Source: Paludibacteraceae bacterium (GTDB taxonomy: Bacteria > Bacteroidota > Bacteroidia > Bacteroidales > Paludibacteraceae). From it: DNA of 64,000 bases. Position numbers and translations under genes: made by a program. The stretch spans positions 186,001-250,000 of the forward strand of contig JAFTIM010000015.1 in NCBI GenBank assembly GCA_017456885.1. Direction: 5' to 3'. The notes under the pieces were generated by a model. The model ran no database searches. It was not told where the DNA came from and saw only the letters and a program-made list of their open reading frames with translations. Positions 51,793-59,706 of this stretch are shown piece by piece; position 1 is the first letter of the stretch; each line of letters opens with the position of its first letter.

Positions 51793-52290
51793 TTATTGGT
51801 TGATGTACAAGGAAATGCCTTCGACTACTTTGTTGTGAGGCACTGCCGAGGTGTCGCGTAAGAGGCATGTATATTCCTCTACGCTATCGACGTAGCGCTC
51901 GTGGTCGTGATTGGTGATGGAGGCGGTACGCATCCACGAATTCATATAGTCGGTACGAAATGCTTGCATGCGTGCAACGACAAGGTCGGAGAGGTCGAGA
52001 AAGTCCAACGCCCTGCTTTCGATGGGCGAAAGATGATCGGTGCCGGAGAACCATTCGGTTACGATGTGCAACCGTATAATCGGATTGCACTCCTGCGTAC
52101 GCTGTCCGATGGTACGCCATTGCATGGTGTCGAACTCGACAAAGAGTGCCGGCGTGGCAAAAGGCGTTTCCTGTTCGAGGAAATCGACCTGACGGTTCCA
52201 AAGGTCGAAATGCGCAAAAAGCGGTTTGTTGTCGGCTGTCAGAACAGTCATCAAATGCTCTTTAATGTCTAAATAAAGTTGTTTTCTCAT
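51793..52290 (-). CDS. phage protein of unknown function, possible tail-completion protein
   Basis: A 165-residue protein on the minus strand, last of the early/middle operon. MRKQLYLDIKEHLMTVLTADN...FDLWNRQVDFLEQETPFATPALFVEF and the later IIRLHIVTEWFSG...ALDFLDLSD are of a form seen in tail terminator/completion proteins (Mu gp37 role), but the position among middle genes is unusual. The assignment is tentative. Confidence 0.55.
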   Translation of the reverse strand: MRKQLYLDIKEHLMTVLTADNKPLFAHFDLWNRQVDFLEQETPFATPALFVEFDTMQWRTIGQRTQECNPIIRLHIVTEWFSGTDHLSPIESRALDFLDLSDLVVARMQAFRTDYMNSWMRTASITNHDHERYVDSVEEYTCLLRDTSAVPHNKVVEGISLYINQ

Positions 52291-52292
52291 TG

Positions 52293-52529
52293 TTAAAAAA
52301 GTTTAGGTTGTTGTTTTTCTTTTTGTTGTCGACGTGCACGCAGCTCTTTCAATTCGGTTTTGGCAGGCACAGCCAAATAGTTGTTGAAACAGGAATAAGA
52401 GATGTGATAGCGGTCGGCAATGTATCTCGAATAGATTGCAATCTGCGTAAGTCCTTTTTCTTTGTAAAAAAGTACGGTGTTCTGAATTTCGATGATTCTT
52501 ATCAACAGATTTTCACGATTGTAGGCCAT
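52293..52529 (-). CDS. small basic phage protein (78 aa)
   Basis: MAYNRENLLIRIIEIQNTVLFYKEKGLTQIAIY and a basic C-terminal tail ELRARRQQKEKQQP. Proteins of this type are frequent in Bacteroidota Mu-like phages, always near gam and transposase genes. It may bind DNA through a helix-turn-helix (residues 38-60: IADRYHISYSCFNNYL). The stop is 2 bases from the next gene's start. Confidence 0.6.
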   Translation of the reverse strand: MAYNRENLLIRIIEIQNTVLFYKEKGLTQIAIYSRYIADRYHISYSCFNNYLAVPAKTELKELRARRQQKEKQQPKLF

Positions 52530-52564
52530 AAACTAATGGAGAATGGAGAATGGATAATGGAAAA

Positions 52565-52780
52565 TCAGGGATAGCAGCCTTCGTAGGGGTCGGTGTTGTC
52601 GGGTTCGCAGTACGCCGACACGGTGATGGTGCCTTTCATGTGTTTGGCCACGCGTCCGCTGCCTTCGCACACGGGGCATACGGGAGCCACCTGCGCGTTG
52701 TAACCGCCCACCACAAAGCCGGCGCCGCGGCAGTTGCGGCAAATCTCTATTTTGGTGTAGTCGAATGTTCGCTGTTTCAT
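52565..52780 (-). CDS. small zinc-ribbon protein (DnaJ-type CxxCxGxG)
   Basis: A 71-residue protein with two CxxCxGxG-like motifs, CRNCRGAG (residues 14-21) and CPVCEGSG (residues 35-42), like half of a DnaJ zinc domain, followed by an acidic tail. It binds one zinc. Such short zinc ribbons occur in many phage middle regions; the partner is unknown. It is not a truncated DnaJ, because it begins and ends cleanly. Confidence 0.65.
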   Translation of the reverse strand: MKQRTFDYTKIEICRNCRGAGFVVGGYNAQVAPVCPVCEGSGRVAKHMKGTITVSAYCEPDNTDPYEGCYP

Positions 52781-52799
52781 AGTGCAAAGTGATAAGTTG

Positions 52800-53315
52800 T
52801 CAGTCCTCTTCGCTTTTGGGTTCGACGTAGAAAGTTTCGTCCTGCACGACGGTGATGCCGCAGTGTGCCATGGCGTCGAACATGCCTTCGGTGTCGCGTT
52901 CGGCGAGCAGACGGTCTTTGGCTATCTCTTCGGTGGTGCGTACGAACGCCGGCAGAAACTCGCGCACGAGCTGCAGCGCGCTTGCCCAAGTAAAGCCTTT
53001 CAAGGTCTTCAACTTCGGTGTTCCTGTGCGGAACCCGATGGTGCCGTGTGCCATGTCGAGGCTCTTTTTCTTGCTGAAGAGTTCGGCTTTGTTTTCCACG
53101 GCGAACGCTTGCAACACATCGAATGCCTGCGTGCGATCGGCGTCGAGTGCGGTGAGCCGGTCGGCGTACCGCTCGCGCAACTTGGCGCATTGCAGTTCGA
53201 TGTCGGCGTTGATTTTTACGATTTGTGCATCGGCTTTTGCATACTGTGCAAACGCCTCGTTGGCCTGTTCCCGGCTGATGCCCTGCATGAGGGTCTTTTT
53301 TTGTCGTGTTGCCAT
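52800..53315 (-). CDS. gam: Gam-like DNA-end-binding protein (host nuclease inhibitor)
   Basis: A 171-residue Mu Gam homologue. It binds double-stranded DNA ends (Ku-like) and protects them from RecBCD-type nucleases. Typical features: an N-terminal helical half (AQYAKADAQIVKINADIELQCAKLRERYADRLTALDADR) and the core AHGTIGFRTGTPKLKTLKGFTWASALQLVREFLPAFVRTTEEIAKDRLLAER. It is in the early operon, as in Mu. Confidence 0.87.
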   Translation of the reverse strand: MATRQKKTLMQGISREQANEAFAQYAKADAQIVKINADIELQCAKLRERYADRLTALDADRTQAFDVLQAFAVENKAELFSKKKSLDMAHGTIGFRTGTPKLKTLKGFTWASALQLVREFLPAFVRTTEEIAKDRLLAERDTEGMFDAMAHCGITVVQDETFYVEPKSEED

Positions 53316-53371
53316 AATAGTAAAGTGTTTAGTGTAAAGTGTTAAGTGTAAAGTGTAAAGTGTAAAGTTGT

Positions 53372-53587
53372 TTAATAGTTAATGAGTTTTGTTGTTGTAA
53401 AGTCGATATGCACGCCGACGGCCTCGTGTTGTTTGTGTACGGGCATTCGTGCCTGACAAAGTTCGATGAGGAGTTCGTTGCGTCGGCTGACGTACCGCTC
53501 GAATGCCTTGGCATCGCCCATGAACATGGCAATTGCTTTTGTGCAATCGCCGAGGTCGGCTTCTATCATCTGTTTCGTTCGTGCCAT
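53372..53587 (-). CDS. small phage protein (71 aa)
   Basis: MARTKQMIEADLGDCTKAIAMFMGDAKAFERYVSRRNELLIELCQARM and a short C-terminus: a helical, probably dimeric protein in the early operon between gam and a small membrane protein. No family recognised. Confidence 0.55.
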   Translation of the reverse strand: MARTKQMIEADLGDCTKAIAMFMGDAKAFERYVSRRNELLIELCQARMPVHKQHEAVGVHIDFTTTKLINY

Positions 53588-53710
53588 AAACTAATTGAAA
53601 ATTGAAATTTGAAAATTGAAAACAACCGCCGGCGAGTGAGTTGCGGGATTTTTATTCTTCACGACCTCGTTCTGTCGGTTTATCGGCGTGTTGCTTTCAT
53701 AATTGAAAAT

Positions 53711-53890
53711 TTACCAAACGCGTTTGATTTCCAAGAGTTCACGTTCTGCCATGTTCCAATTCAGTAAAAAACACCACGCAGCGGCACGCAACAAGCATCC
53801 CAAAACAAAAAACGGAATGCCAATAAGCACGAGTAGCAATTGAAACACATACAATGTTTTTTTCAGTAAGTTTTTAAGTTTTTCTTTCAT
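53711..53890 (-). CDS. small membrane protein (59 aa)
   Basis: A minus-strand frame from ATG 53890 encodes a basic N-terminus (KEKLKNLLKKTLYVF), two closely spaced hydrophobic stretches (QLLLVLIGIPFFVLGCLL and AAWCFLLNW) and a short tail ending EIKRVW. The 36-base spacing to gemA and the clean membrane-protein layout support it. It may act on the cell membrane early in infection. Confidence 0.6.
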   Translation of the reverse strand: MKEKLKNLLKKTLYVFQLLLVLIGIPFFVLGCLLRAAAWCFLLNWNMAERELLEIKRVW

Positions 53891-53925
53891 CGTAAAAATG
53901 GTTTTAATGGTTATTAAATAGCTGT

Positions 53926-54396
53926 TTACGCATCATAGCGTTTTGTGTTGTTCGTAAAGCTTTGCAACATGATGGAGGCAATCGCATCGTTGACACCCTG
54001 CAGGTCCTTCAGTTTGTTGTTGAAGGTGGCAATCAGGTTGAGCAACCTTTCGCGTGGTATTTTGTTGAACTCCTCATATCCGGTTGCCCGGCAAGCAATG
54101 GCTTTGATGAGGTTGGCATTGCTCTCTCGTCCCACGCTTTTCAGATAAGACCCGATGGAAGCCATGGCACGCTTGCGCAAGTGGTCGAGCGTGTTTTTTT
54201 GGCTGCCAAGCTGACACGACAGCTTGGCACAGACGTCCAACAAGTCGTGTGTGTCCATATCGCGGCTGCTCTCCACGCCGTAACTCTCCACAATGGCATG
54301 TTTTTCTTCGTAAGAGAGTCCTAACACCGTGCAAAGCGTGTGGAACTTCTTTAAAATGCCTTTGTGTATGCTGTCCATAGTTTTGTTTTCTGCCAT
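53926..54396 (-). CDS. GemA-like early regulatory protein (Mu gp16)
   Basis: A 156-residue helical protein from ATG 54396 (MAENKTMDSIHKGILKKFHTL). It matches the GemA family by LGLSYEEKHAIVESYGVESSRDMDTHDLLDVCAKL and KAIACRATGYEEFNKIPRERLLNLIATFNNKLKD. In Mu, GemA affects host DNA supercoiling and gene expression; DNA-binding activity is presumed. It follows the P-loop ATPase by 4 bases. Confidence 0.82.
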   Translation of the reverse strand: MAENKTMDSIHKGILKKFHTLCTVLGLSYEEKHAIVESYGVESSRDMDTHDLLDVCAKLSCQLGSQKNTLDHLRKRAMASIGSYLKSVGRESNANLIKAIACRATGYEEFNKIPRERLLNLIATFNNKLKDLQGVNDAIASIMLQSFTNNTKRYDA

Positions 54397-54400
54397 AATT

Positions 54401-55039
54401 CTACAATTTATCAACCCAGTATTTGTTTGCTCCATCGTCCCAAATCACAAAATCGGCACCGCCCTCGCCAAGTTCGGCCACCTCGTAGCGTGTGGTAACG
54501 AAAGCCTTGTATCCCTCGACCCGAATTTTTATATCGCTGTCGTATCGAATGTTTTGCGCAATCGTACCTTTTGGCAGACCGCCACTTTCGTGGCTGACGA
54601 AAATGAAGAGCTTGTTTGGGAACTCGTTGCGCAAAGTCTGATATTGTGAATCGTTGAAGCGGTGGAGATAATGCACGCTGTCAATCACAATCACATCGGG
54701 GCTTTGCTTTTTACGCAAGCGACAAGACAACTCGTCAAGCTGCTCTTTGTTCAGCAGGATAATCCGGCTTCCGACTTCACCCATATCGACGCGCTCCCAA
54801 GCCTTTTGCAACGACAGCGACAACCCCTGTTCGAGGCTGTTGTAGGCAACGCGACGGAATCGTGTGAGGTATTTGCACACCTGCATCACGAAAGTTGTTT
54901 TACCGCAACCGCTTCCGCCGTAGATTATCCACGCGCCCCGCAGTTCGGGTTTGCCGAAGCTGGCGAGGAACTCCCCGTCAAACTCGGCCACCTCAAACTT
55001 TGCGGTCAGTACATTCTTATTGCTTATCGCGCGTTTCAT
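54401..55039 (-). CDS. RecA-fold P-loop ATPase beside the transposition genes
   Basis: A 212-residue ATPase: WIIYGGSGCGKTTFVMQVCKYL (Walker A near residue 42) and PDVIVIDSVHYLHRF (Walker B near residue 115), with FIFVSHESGG as a sensor-like strand. The fold is RecA/DnaB-like (AAA_25 group), different from the AAA+ MuB. It lies next to muB (4 bases apart) and may act in replication or as a motor for end protection. The start at 55039 is used; the longer frame overlaps muB. Confidence 0.72.
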   Translation of the reverse strand: MKRAISNKNVLTAKFEVAEFDGEFLASFGKPELRGAWIIYGGSGCGKTTFVMQVCKYLTRFRRVAYNSLEQGLSLSLQKAWERVDMGEVGSRIILLNKEQLDELSCRLRKKQSPDVIVIDSVHYLHRFNDSQYQTLRNEFPNKLFIFVSHESGGLPKGTIAQNIRYDSDIKIRVEGYKAFVTTRYEVAELGEGGADFVIWDDGANKYWVDKL

Positions 55040-55043
55040 GTTG

Positions 55044-55895
55044 TCAGTTGTTTCCGGTTTTCTGTATTGCCCACACGGCACGTTTGACGCGTCGGAGGTC
55101 GCAATCGGAGTCGTCGACGATGCGGTTGACGGTCTTGGCGTCGGTTACGCCGTTGGCCACGCACACGGCAGCCACATCTTCGCTGTTCACCACCTGCAGC
55201 TCCACGAACTTGCGTCCCATGCGGCTGTAAATTTCCTCGTAGCCTTTGCGTTTGGTGCGTAAGCCCTTTTTGATACGCTTTTCAAGGTAGTTGGTAGCAC
55301 AAAGGATAATGCCGCAATGGTCTTCGAGCTGGTTGTAAAGACTGATAAAGAAATAGAACACCTGATCGGAGAGTTTGTCGGCCTCGTCGAGCACGATAAG
55401 TGGGCTTTCCTTGCGTTTGAGCGTGTCGATGATGTCGTCCATCATATCGCTTACGGTCGATCCGCTGTAATCAACGCCCATACACTTCAAGAGCTTGCCC
55501 ATAAACGTACGACGGTTCCAATACTCGGAACAGCAGAGGTGATAAACATTTCTGTTGGCCGAGGTGTAGTTTTTGATGGCTTCTGTCTTGCCACATCCGG
55601 CGTCGCCTGTAACGGCCATGACAAGGCTGTCGGTCTTTGCGTTGTTCAAGAGGAACGCCATACGCCTGTAAGCACGCGTTTCGGCAATCTGCCAGCCTTT
55701 TGTTTCGTGTCCGATTTGCGAGGCGATGGTGCGCCACATTTCGTCGCTGATGGTGTCCCAGTCGCCTGCCAGCACTTTGCTCACGGTGGCCGAGCTGACG
55801 CCGTTCAAACTGTTGGCCGCCTTGTTTTGGCTGCCTTTTTGTGCGCAGTAGTCTTTAAGACGTGCTGCAATCTGTTGTCTTTCTTCCTTTTGCAT
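55044..55895 (-). CDS. MuB-like transposition target-selection ATPase
   Basis: A 283-residue protein: an N-terminal helix-turn-helix (about residues 20-50, KAANSLNGVSSATVSKVLAGDWD) and an AAA+ core with VTGDAGCGKTEAIK (Walker A, near 98) and PLIVLDEADKLSD (Walker B, near 165). MuB binds target DNA, stimulates MuA and confers target immunity. It follows the transposase gene by 55 bases. ATG 55895 is preferred to the 55919 start. Confidence 0.9.
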   Translation of the reverse strand: MQKEERQQIAARLKDYCAQKGSQNKAANSLNGVSSATVSKVLAGDWDTISDEMWRTIASQIGHETKGWQIAETRAYRRMAFLLNNAKTDSLVMAVTGDAGCGKTEAIKNYTSANRNVYHLCCSEYWNRRTFMGKLLKCMGVDYSGSTVSDMMDDIIDTLKRKESPLIVLDEADKLSDQVFYFFISLYNQLEDHCGIILCATNYLEKRIKKGLRTKRKGYEEIYSRMGRKFVELQVVNSEDVAAVCVANGVTDAKTVNRIVDDSDCDLRRVKRAVWAIQKTGNN

Positions 55896-55950
55896 TTTTG
55901 TAATTTTTTTTATTATCAATTAAAATTTTATACTATTCGCCTTTTTGGCA

Positions 55951-57963
55951 CTAAAAAATACTGTAATCGTCGGAGTCCGTTTCCGGAGATGCCTTTGGCA
56001 CGACAGGCACTTCAAGCGTTTTCACCTCGATGTCATCGACCTCGGCGGCTCCGAGTCGTTGTTGTGCCTTTTGCAGTTTGTGCTGTCCGCGGCTGTCGCA
56101 GAGTAGCAGTCGTTGCAGAATGTCCGCTTGCGGCAAATCCTTTATGGCCTGTTCTCCTGCCTCTTGTTTCAATGCAAGCTGTGTTGTAATGTGTTCCTCC
56201 AATTGTCGGTTGAACTCCCGAACGCGTTGCAACTGCCCGGCATCGCCCTCCTTGCGGTCGGCAAGCGCCATCGGCTGCACGTATTTTTCGGTGAGCATGA
56301 AGCGCAGACTGCCGTCCTCGTTCACGGCAAGCACCTCACTGAGGTTGTCGGGGTCGTACTTCACCGTCCATCGTGTGGAAGCATGCTCCCTGAAACGGAT
56401 GTCGAAGCAGTCGTAATCACGCTTAACGCCCAACAGCGTAGGTCGCAGGCCGCAGCCCTCAATGGCATTTTTGAAGCCTGTTTCGGCACCGAAGTTCAGC
56501 AGGAACTGTTCGCGGCTCAACGTCAAACGGCGTTCTGCCGGCAGATGTTCCATCATTGCACGCAACTGTTCCACCTTGCTGCTGCGTTCCTGCATGATAA
56601 TGCGTGTAATCTGCTCACGCACGCCCGCCTCGTCGGGGAAGAAATGACGCAACTTGTTCAGCGCTTCGGCATTGGGCTGGCGTTTCGGGTCGGTCGTTAC
56701 ACCGTAACCACCCCAATTATTAAAGAGCTTGCAATACTTATCATTTAATTCCCTGAAATAGGGCTCCACGGGCTTTGCCTTTGCGTTCTTAACGCGTGCG
56801 GGTGTCAGTTTGTCGCCCATCACATTGTAAAGCGGCGTCATGGCCTTGATGGCGTAGTGGTCGCATTGTATTTGGTTGGCTCGTAGCATCACGCCGAAGA
56901 GTTCCTCGCTGTGCTTTGCAGCGTCGCGCAAGGCAGCCGCGATGAGTTCGGGTGTTTCGTGCGTGCCAATGGCAAAGCCTATCGGATAGTTGATGCAGGG
57001 GTCGAGCACCACCTCCACCGTGAGGCGGTTGTGGTAAGTTGTTACGCTGTGTCCGCGGCTGTCGGTCTTTGTGTCCTGATAAAGCAGCTCGGCAGTCCAA
57101 CCATCGAGCGACCACATAAGGAATGGAGCTGTCGGGCGACTGCGTTTCACCTGCATCGTTTTGTGGTTTCTTAAATTGGACACGCCAAGCCGTCCGGCAG
57201 CCGTTATAAGGTCGGTCTTTTCACGCCACACACCGACGGCCGATGCCGTTATGGGCTCCCAGCCCTTTTTCTCGGCAACGGCATTGTAAGCCTTTGCTAC
57301 GAAAGCATTGTCGAGGTTGTTTTGGTGCGCAAGAAGTCCGACAAGCAAGCCCTCCTTTTCGTCGCTGTCCACCTTGGCACTGTTTTTATTCAGGTATTTT
57401 TTGCTGATAAAACACTCGTAACCCACGTGCAGGTATTCGTTGAACTTGCGTTGCAGGCGGCGTTCGCTTTCGGGCAAAGAGTGCGGAAAACGGTCGGCCA
57501 AACGCGGAAGAGCAGCTGCTGCCTTTTTCCAAAATTCGGCCTTGTTAAGCTTCGGCTTCGACTGACGCAAACGATGAGAGTTTGCAGTGTCTATCACACG
57601 GCGAAAGGCATTCATGATGGCGCAGTTGTTTGAATATTCCGCCTGCTTTTCGGTGGTGAGGTGGCGACCGTCGTCCAGCACATAGTCCGCGTAAAACTGC
57701 ATGGCCTCGCCATCGGGTATTATTGTGTCCATAAATGGTTTGCTGTCGGCTTGTTCTTTCAGGTCGGGGTAACGGCGATAAACCTCCGTGCGGTATTTAA
57801 ACGGCAGACTATCGACGGCAAACAACGCAGGTGTGTCATAGCAACCACGACGCACCTGTCGGAGTTGGCAGCGACGGCGCAAATTCTTGATGGTTGCAGC
57901 CGTCATAATACCACCGACAAGCTCGTTGTGGCTTATACAAAGCGTGTTTGCGAAGTACTCCAT
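55951..57963 (-). CDS. MuA-like DDE transposase
   Basis: A 670-residue transposase. The N-terminal part (1-220) holds DNA-binding domains with helix-turn-helix segments (about 20-60 and 130-180). The RNase H-like core has the catalytic triad D287 (MWSLDGWT), D368 (QIQCDHYAI) and E400 (AKPVEPYF), spaced as in MuA. A beta-barrel domain follows (about 520-590: FDIRFREHASTRWTVKYDPDNLSEVLAV), and the C-terminal tail (KTLEVPVVPKASPE) would meet MuB. The protein is intact. It should bind the ACGAA-type sites at both prophage ends. Confidence 0.93.
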   Translation of the reverse strand: MEYFANTLCISHNELVGGIMTAATIKNLRRRCQLRQVRRGCYDTPALFAVDSLPFKYRTEVYRRYPDLKEQADSKPFMDTIIPDGEAMQFYADYVLDDGRHLTTEKQAEYSNNCAIMNAFRRVIDTANSHRLRQSKPKLNKAEFWKKAAAALPRLADRFPHSLPESERRLQRKFNEYLHVGYECFISKKYLNKNSAKVDSDEKEGLLVGLLAHQNNLDNAFVAKAYNAVAEKKGWEPITASAVGVWREKTDLITAAGRLGVSNLRNHKTMQVKRSRPTAPFLMWSLDGWTAELLYQDTKTDSRGHSVTTYHNRLTVEVVLDPCINYPIGFAIGTHETPELIAAALRDAAKHSEELFGVMLRANQIQCDHYAIKAMTPLYNVMGDKLTPARVKNAKAKPVEPYFRELNDKYCKLFNNWGGYGVTTDPKRQPNAEALNKLRHFFPDEAGVREQITRIIMQERSSKVEQLRAMMEHLPAERRLTLSREQFLLNFGAETGFKNAIEGCGLRPTLLGVKRDYDCFDIRFREHASTRWTVKYDPDNLSEVLAVNEDGSLRFMLTEKYVQPMALADRKEGDAGQLQRVREFNRQLEEHITTQLALKQEAGEQAIKDLPQADILQRLLLCDSRGQHKLQKAQQRLGAAEVDDIEVKTLEVPVVPKASPETDSDDYSIF

Positions 57964-57966
57964 AAA

Positions 57967-58326
57967 TTAGATTGTTTGTGCTTCCGCCTGTATGGCTGGA
58001 AGCCGGTCTAACATTACGTGTTGATAGTTCTTGACAGACTTGCCGTCTTTGATGATGTCCACACGCCCGTTCTTTTTGTTTAATTCCAGCATTACGCCGT
58101 TGGGTAGGTACTGACGCACATATCCGTCGTTGTCGTGAAGAGTCTCCATACACTCGCAAAGGCACATCAAAATGCCGCCTTTTTCATACGCGAGCTTGCG
58201 AATACGCTTCGCAAGGTCGTTGTCCTTGACAAAGTTCAGGGCATTATACACTGTGCGAGGCTCAATGTCAAATGCCTTGCTCAAAAACTCGCGCGTTTCT
58301 TTTGTTACGTGAATGTACTGTCTCAT
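57967..58326 (-). CDS. early phage protein with helix-turn-helix-like N-terminus
   Basis: A 119-residue protein located just before the transposase (3 bases). Residues 10-45 (ETREFLSKAFDIEPRTVYNALNFVKDNDLAKRIRKLA) form a likely helix-turn-helix. The C-terminal half is beta-rich (YLPNGVMLELNKKNGRVDIIKDGKSVKNYQHVML). It takes the place of Mu Ner but is longer; it may be a second regulator of the early operon. Confidence 0.6.
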   Translation of the reverse strand: MRQYIHVTKETREFLSKAFDIEPRTVYNALNFVKDNDLAKRIRKLAYEKGGILMCLCECMETLHDNDGYVRQYLPNGVMLELNKKNGRVDIIKDGKSVKNYQHVMLDRLPAIQAEAQTI

Positions 58327-58337
58327 ATCCTTTTACA

Positions 58338-58514
58338 TTAAATGGTTTCAAATTTGACTCTTGCCAAACGCGGAACATCTTCGCCCATAACTGTCATAAA
58401 CAAATCTCCGGCTGTGAACTCTATTGAAAAGCCATCAAACCGAAAAGGTTTTTTCATTGCAACAAGGTAGGCCGATAGGCGACCCAAGCATTCATTTGTT
58501 CTGTACGTTTTCAT
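58338..58514 (-). CDS. first gene of the early operon (58 aa), unknown
   Basis: MKTYRTNECLGRLSAYLVAMKKPFRFDGFSIEF and a short beta-rich rest. The start at 58514 is preferred to 58553. It is the first gene after the early promoter, in the position of Ner in Mu, but no helix-turn-helix is evident. Function unknown. Confidence 0.5.
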   Translation of the reverse strand: MKTYRTNECLGRLSAYLVAMKKPFRFDGFSIEFTAGDLFMTVMGEDVPRLARVKFETI

Positions 58515-58559
58515 TGTCATTTTACGTTTTACATTGTTTAGTATTTTCGACATTTTTAT

Positions 58560-58601
58560 TACTTTTGACAGCCGTTCCTATTGGAATACGGTGCAAAGAA
58601 A
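58560..58601. promoter_or_regulatory. divergent repressor/early promoters with a palindromic operator
   Basis: TACTTTTG (58560-58567) faces the repressor; TTTCTTTG on the minus strand (58594-58601), close to TAnnTTTG, faces the early genes. Between them is the imperfect palindrome CCGTTCCTATTGGAATACGG (58573-58592), the natural operator for the adjacent repressor. Confidence 0.5.
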
Positions 58602-58641
58602 CAAATAATTTCGCCACCATGCAAGAAAAAGAGCAAAAAAT
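58597..58641 (+). repeat. 45-bp direct repeat, copy 1 (spans repressor start codon)
   Basis: 45 identical bases from AGAAACAAATAATTTCGCC to GAGCAAAAAAT, repeated at 58843-58887. This copy covers part of the early promoter box, the repressor 5' untranslated region, the ATG at 58619 and the first seven codons. Confidence 0.95.
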
Positions 58642-59068
58642 ATCGCCGATAAAGCAAAGGATTTTGTTTTTTGTCGAAAAATTAGGCATTAGCAAACGAG
58701 ATTTTTATGCAAAAATTGGGGTATCTCGAGGCACTTTAGAAAGTAAAACAGGTATAACAGAAGATGTTATAACAAAGTTTTATACCGCATATCCTAATAT
58801 AAATATAGAATGGTTGATGACAGGCAATGGTGATATGTATTTAGAAACAAATAATTTCGCCACCATGCAAGAAAAAGAGCAAAAAATTGACGAGAATAAT
58901 GTTTCTGCAGAATTAAGCCAATCGGCTAACGACCAGCAACTTATAGCAAAACTTCTTGAACAGGCAGAAGAGATTGGTCGACTCAAAGAACGGATCGCAC
59001 AGCTTGAAAGGGAAAAGGGAAAAGATGTCTCGGCTGCCCAGACTTCTGGCGCTGCAAATGTAGGATAA
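58619..59068 (+). CDS. lysogeny repressor, helix-turn-helix protein
   Basis: A 149-residue protein opposite the early operon, in the place of Mu c. Residues 15-55 form an XRE/HTH-type domain (FVEKLGISKRDFYAKIGVSRGTLESKTG), followed by NIEWLMTGNGDMYLE, a phrase common in Bacteroidota phage repressors, and a coiled-coil tail (EQAEEIGRLKERIAQLEREKG). An in-frame 45-bp repeat places a second copy of the start (ATMQEKEQKI) at residues 82-92, giving an internal ATG at 58865. Start at 58619 fits the promoter at 58560; the longer frame from 58424 crosses that promoter and is rejected. Confidence 0.8.
   Translation: MQEKEQKISPIKQRILFFVEKLGISKRDFYAKIGVSRGTLESKTGITEDVITKFYTAYPNINIEWLMTGNGDMYLETNNFATMQEKEQKIDENNVSAELSQSANDQQLIAKLLEQAEEIGRLKERIAQLEREKGKDVSAAQTSGAANVG
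58843..58887 (+). repeat. 45-bp direct repeat, copy 2 (in frame inside repressor)
   Basis: Identical to 58597-58641, offset by 246 bases (82 codons), so it is in the same reading frame and translates to ETNNFATMQEKEQK. Confidence 0.95.
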
Positions 59069-59311
59069 AAGTGTTCCAAATTATGTTCACCCACAAACAC
59101 CCTTAAATGACCCTAAAATGGGGCTGATAAGTTGTTTTTCTATATTTTCACCATCAAAATACATTTAAATACTGATTATCAGAAACTTAAACAATTTCAA
59201 GGTGTATTTTTCCTGTATCCATTCAAACATTAAAGGGGGGAGATTTTCACGAAAAAGCCGCTTTTATATAGCCGTTTTTACCCTTTTGGGCTACTATTCA
59301 CAAGCCTAAAA

Positions 59312-59346
59312 GACACCCCAACTGACACCCCAACTGACACCCCAAG
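59312..59346. repeat. 12-bp tandem repeat, three copies
   Basis: GACACCCCAACT at 59312 and 59324, then GACACCCCAAG at 59336. It is in the 757-base left-end gap (59069-59825) that otherwise holds the ATTAAAG array and the L1 and L2 sites; no gene is seen there. Confidence 0.9.
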
Positions 59347-59611
59347 CCCATTTTTTGAACGAAACGGACAGGTTTTATCCTATTTTTTTACCTAGTATTT
59401 TTGCCCGATTTTTACACTCTCTTCAATCTCCATTTAACGGTTTCTTAAATACCCTTTAAACACCGTTCAAACACTTCTCATCAGCAACTACAAACCATAC
59501 GGGAAACCCACCAAAAACAACCCAATCCCTTTATTTATCGCAGTATAAACCAATCAACCACCTATAGAAAAGGCGGACAGAGAGCCGAAAACCGACAACC
59601 TGACCGCCATA

Positions 59612-59706
59612 AATTAAAGCGAATTAAAGCTGCATTTAACGGTACCACAAGCCCGATTAAACACCAGCCTCATCAAAATTAAAGCCTGATTAAAGCAAAT
59701 TAAAGA
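59612..59706. promoter_or_regulatory. helically phased ATTAAAG array at the phage left end
   Basis: Six copies of (A/G)ATTAAA(G/C)(C/A) start at 59612, 59622, 59655, 59677, 59688 and 59698. The steps are 10, 33, 22, 11 and 10 bp, that is, whole helical turns. They lie just inside the L2 transposase site. This is a protein-binding array by design; candidate binders are the repressor, an architectural protein, or the transposase N-terminal domain (as at Mu's internal enhancer). Confidence 0.6.

Noticed and set aside
58424-58618. Longer N-terminus for the repressor (65 extra residues)
   Set aside because: It would cross the repressor promoter and the start of the divergent early gene; homology-like features begin after ATG 58619.
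59312-59346. CRISPR or iteron origin from the 12-bp repeats
   Set aside because: Only three direct units, no spacers and no replication initiator gene nearby.
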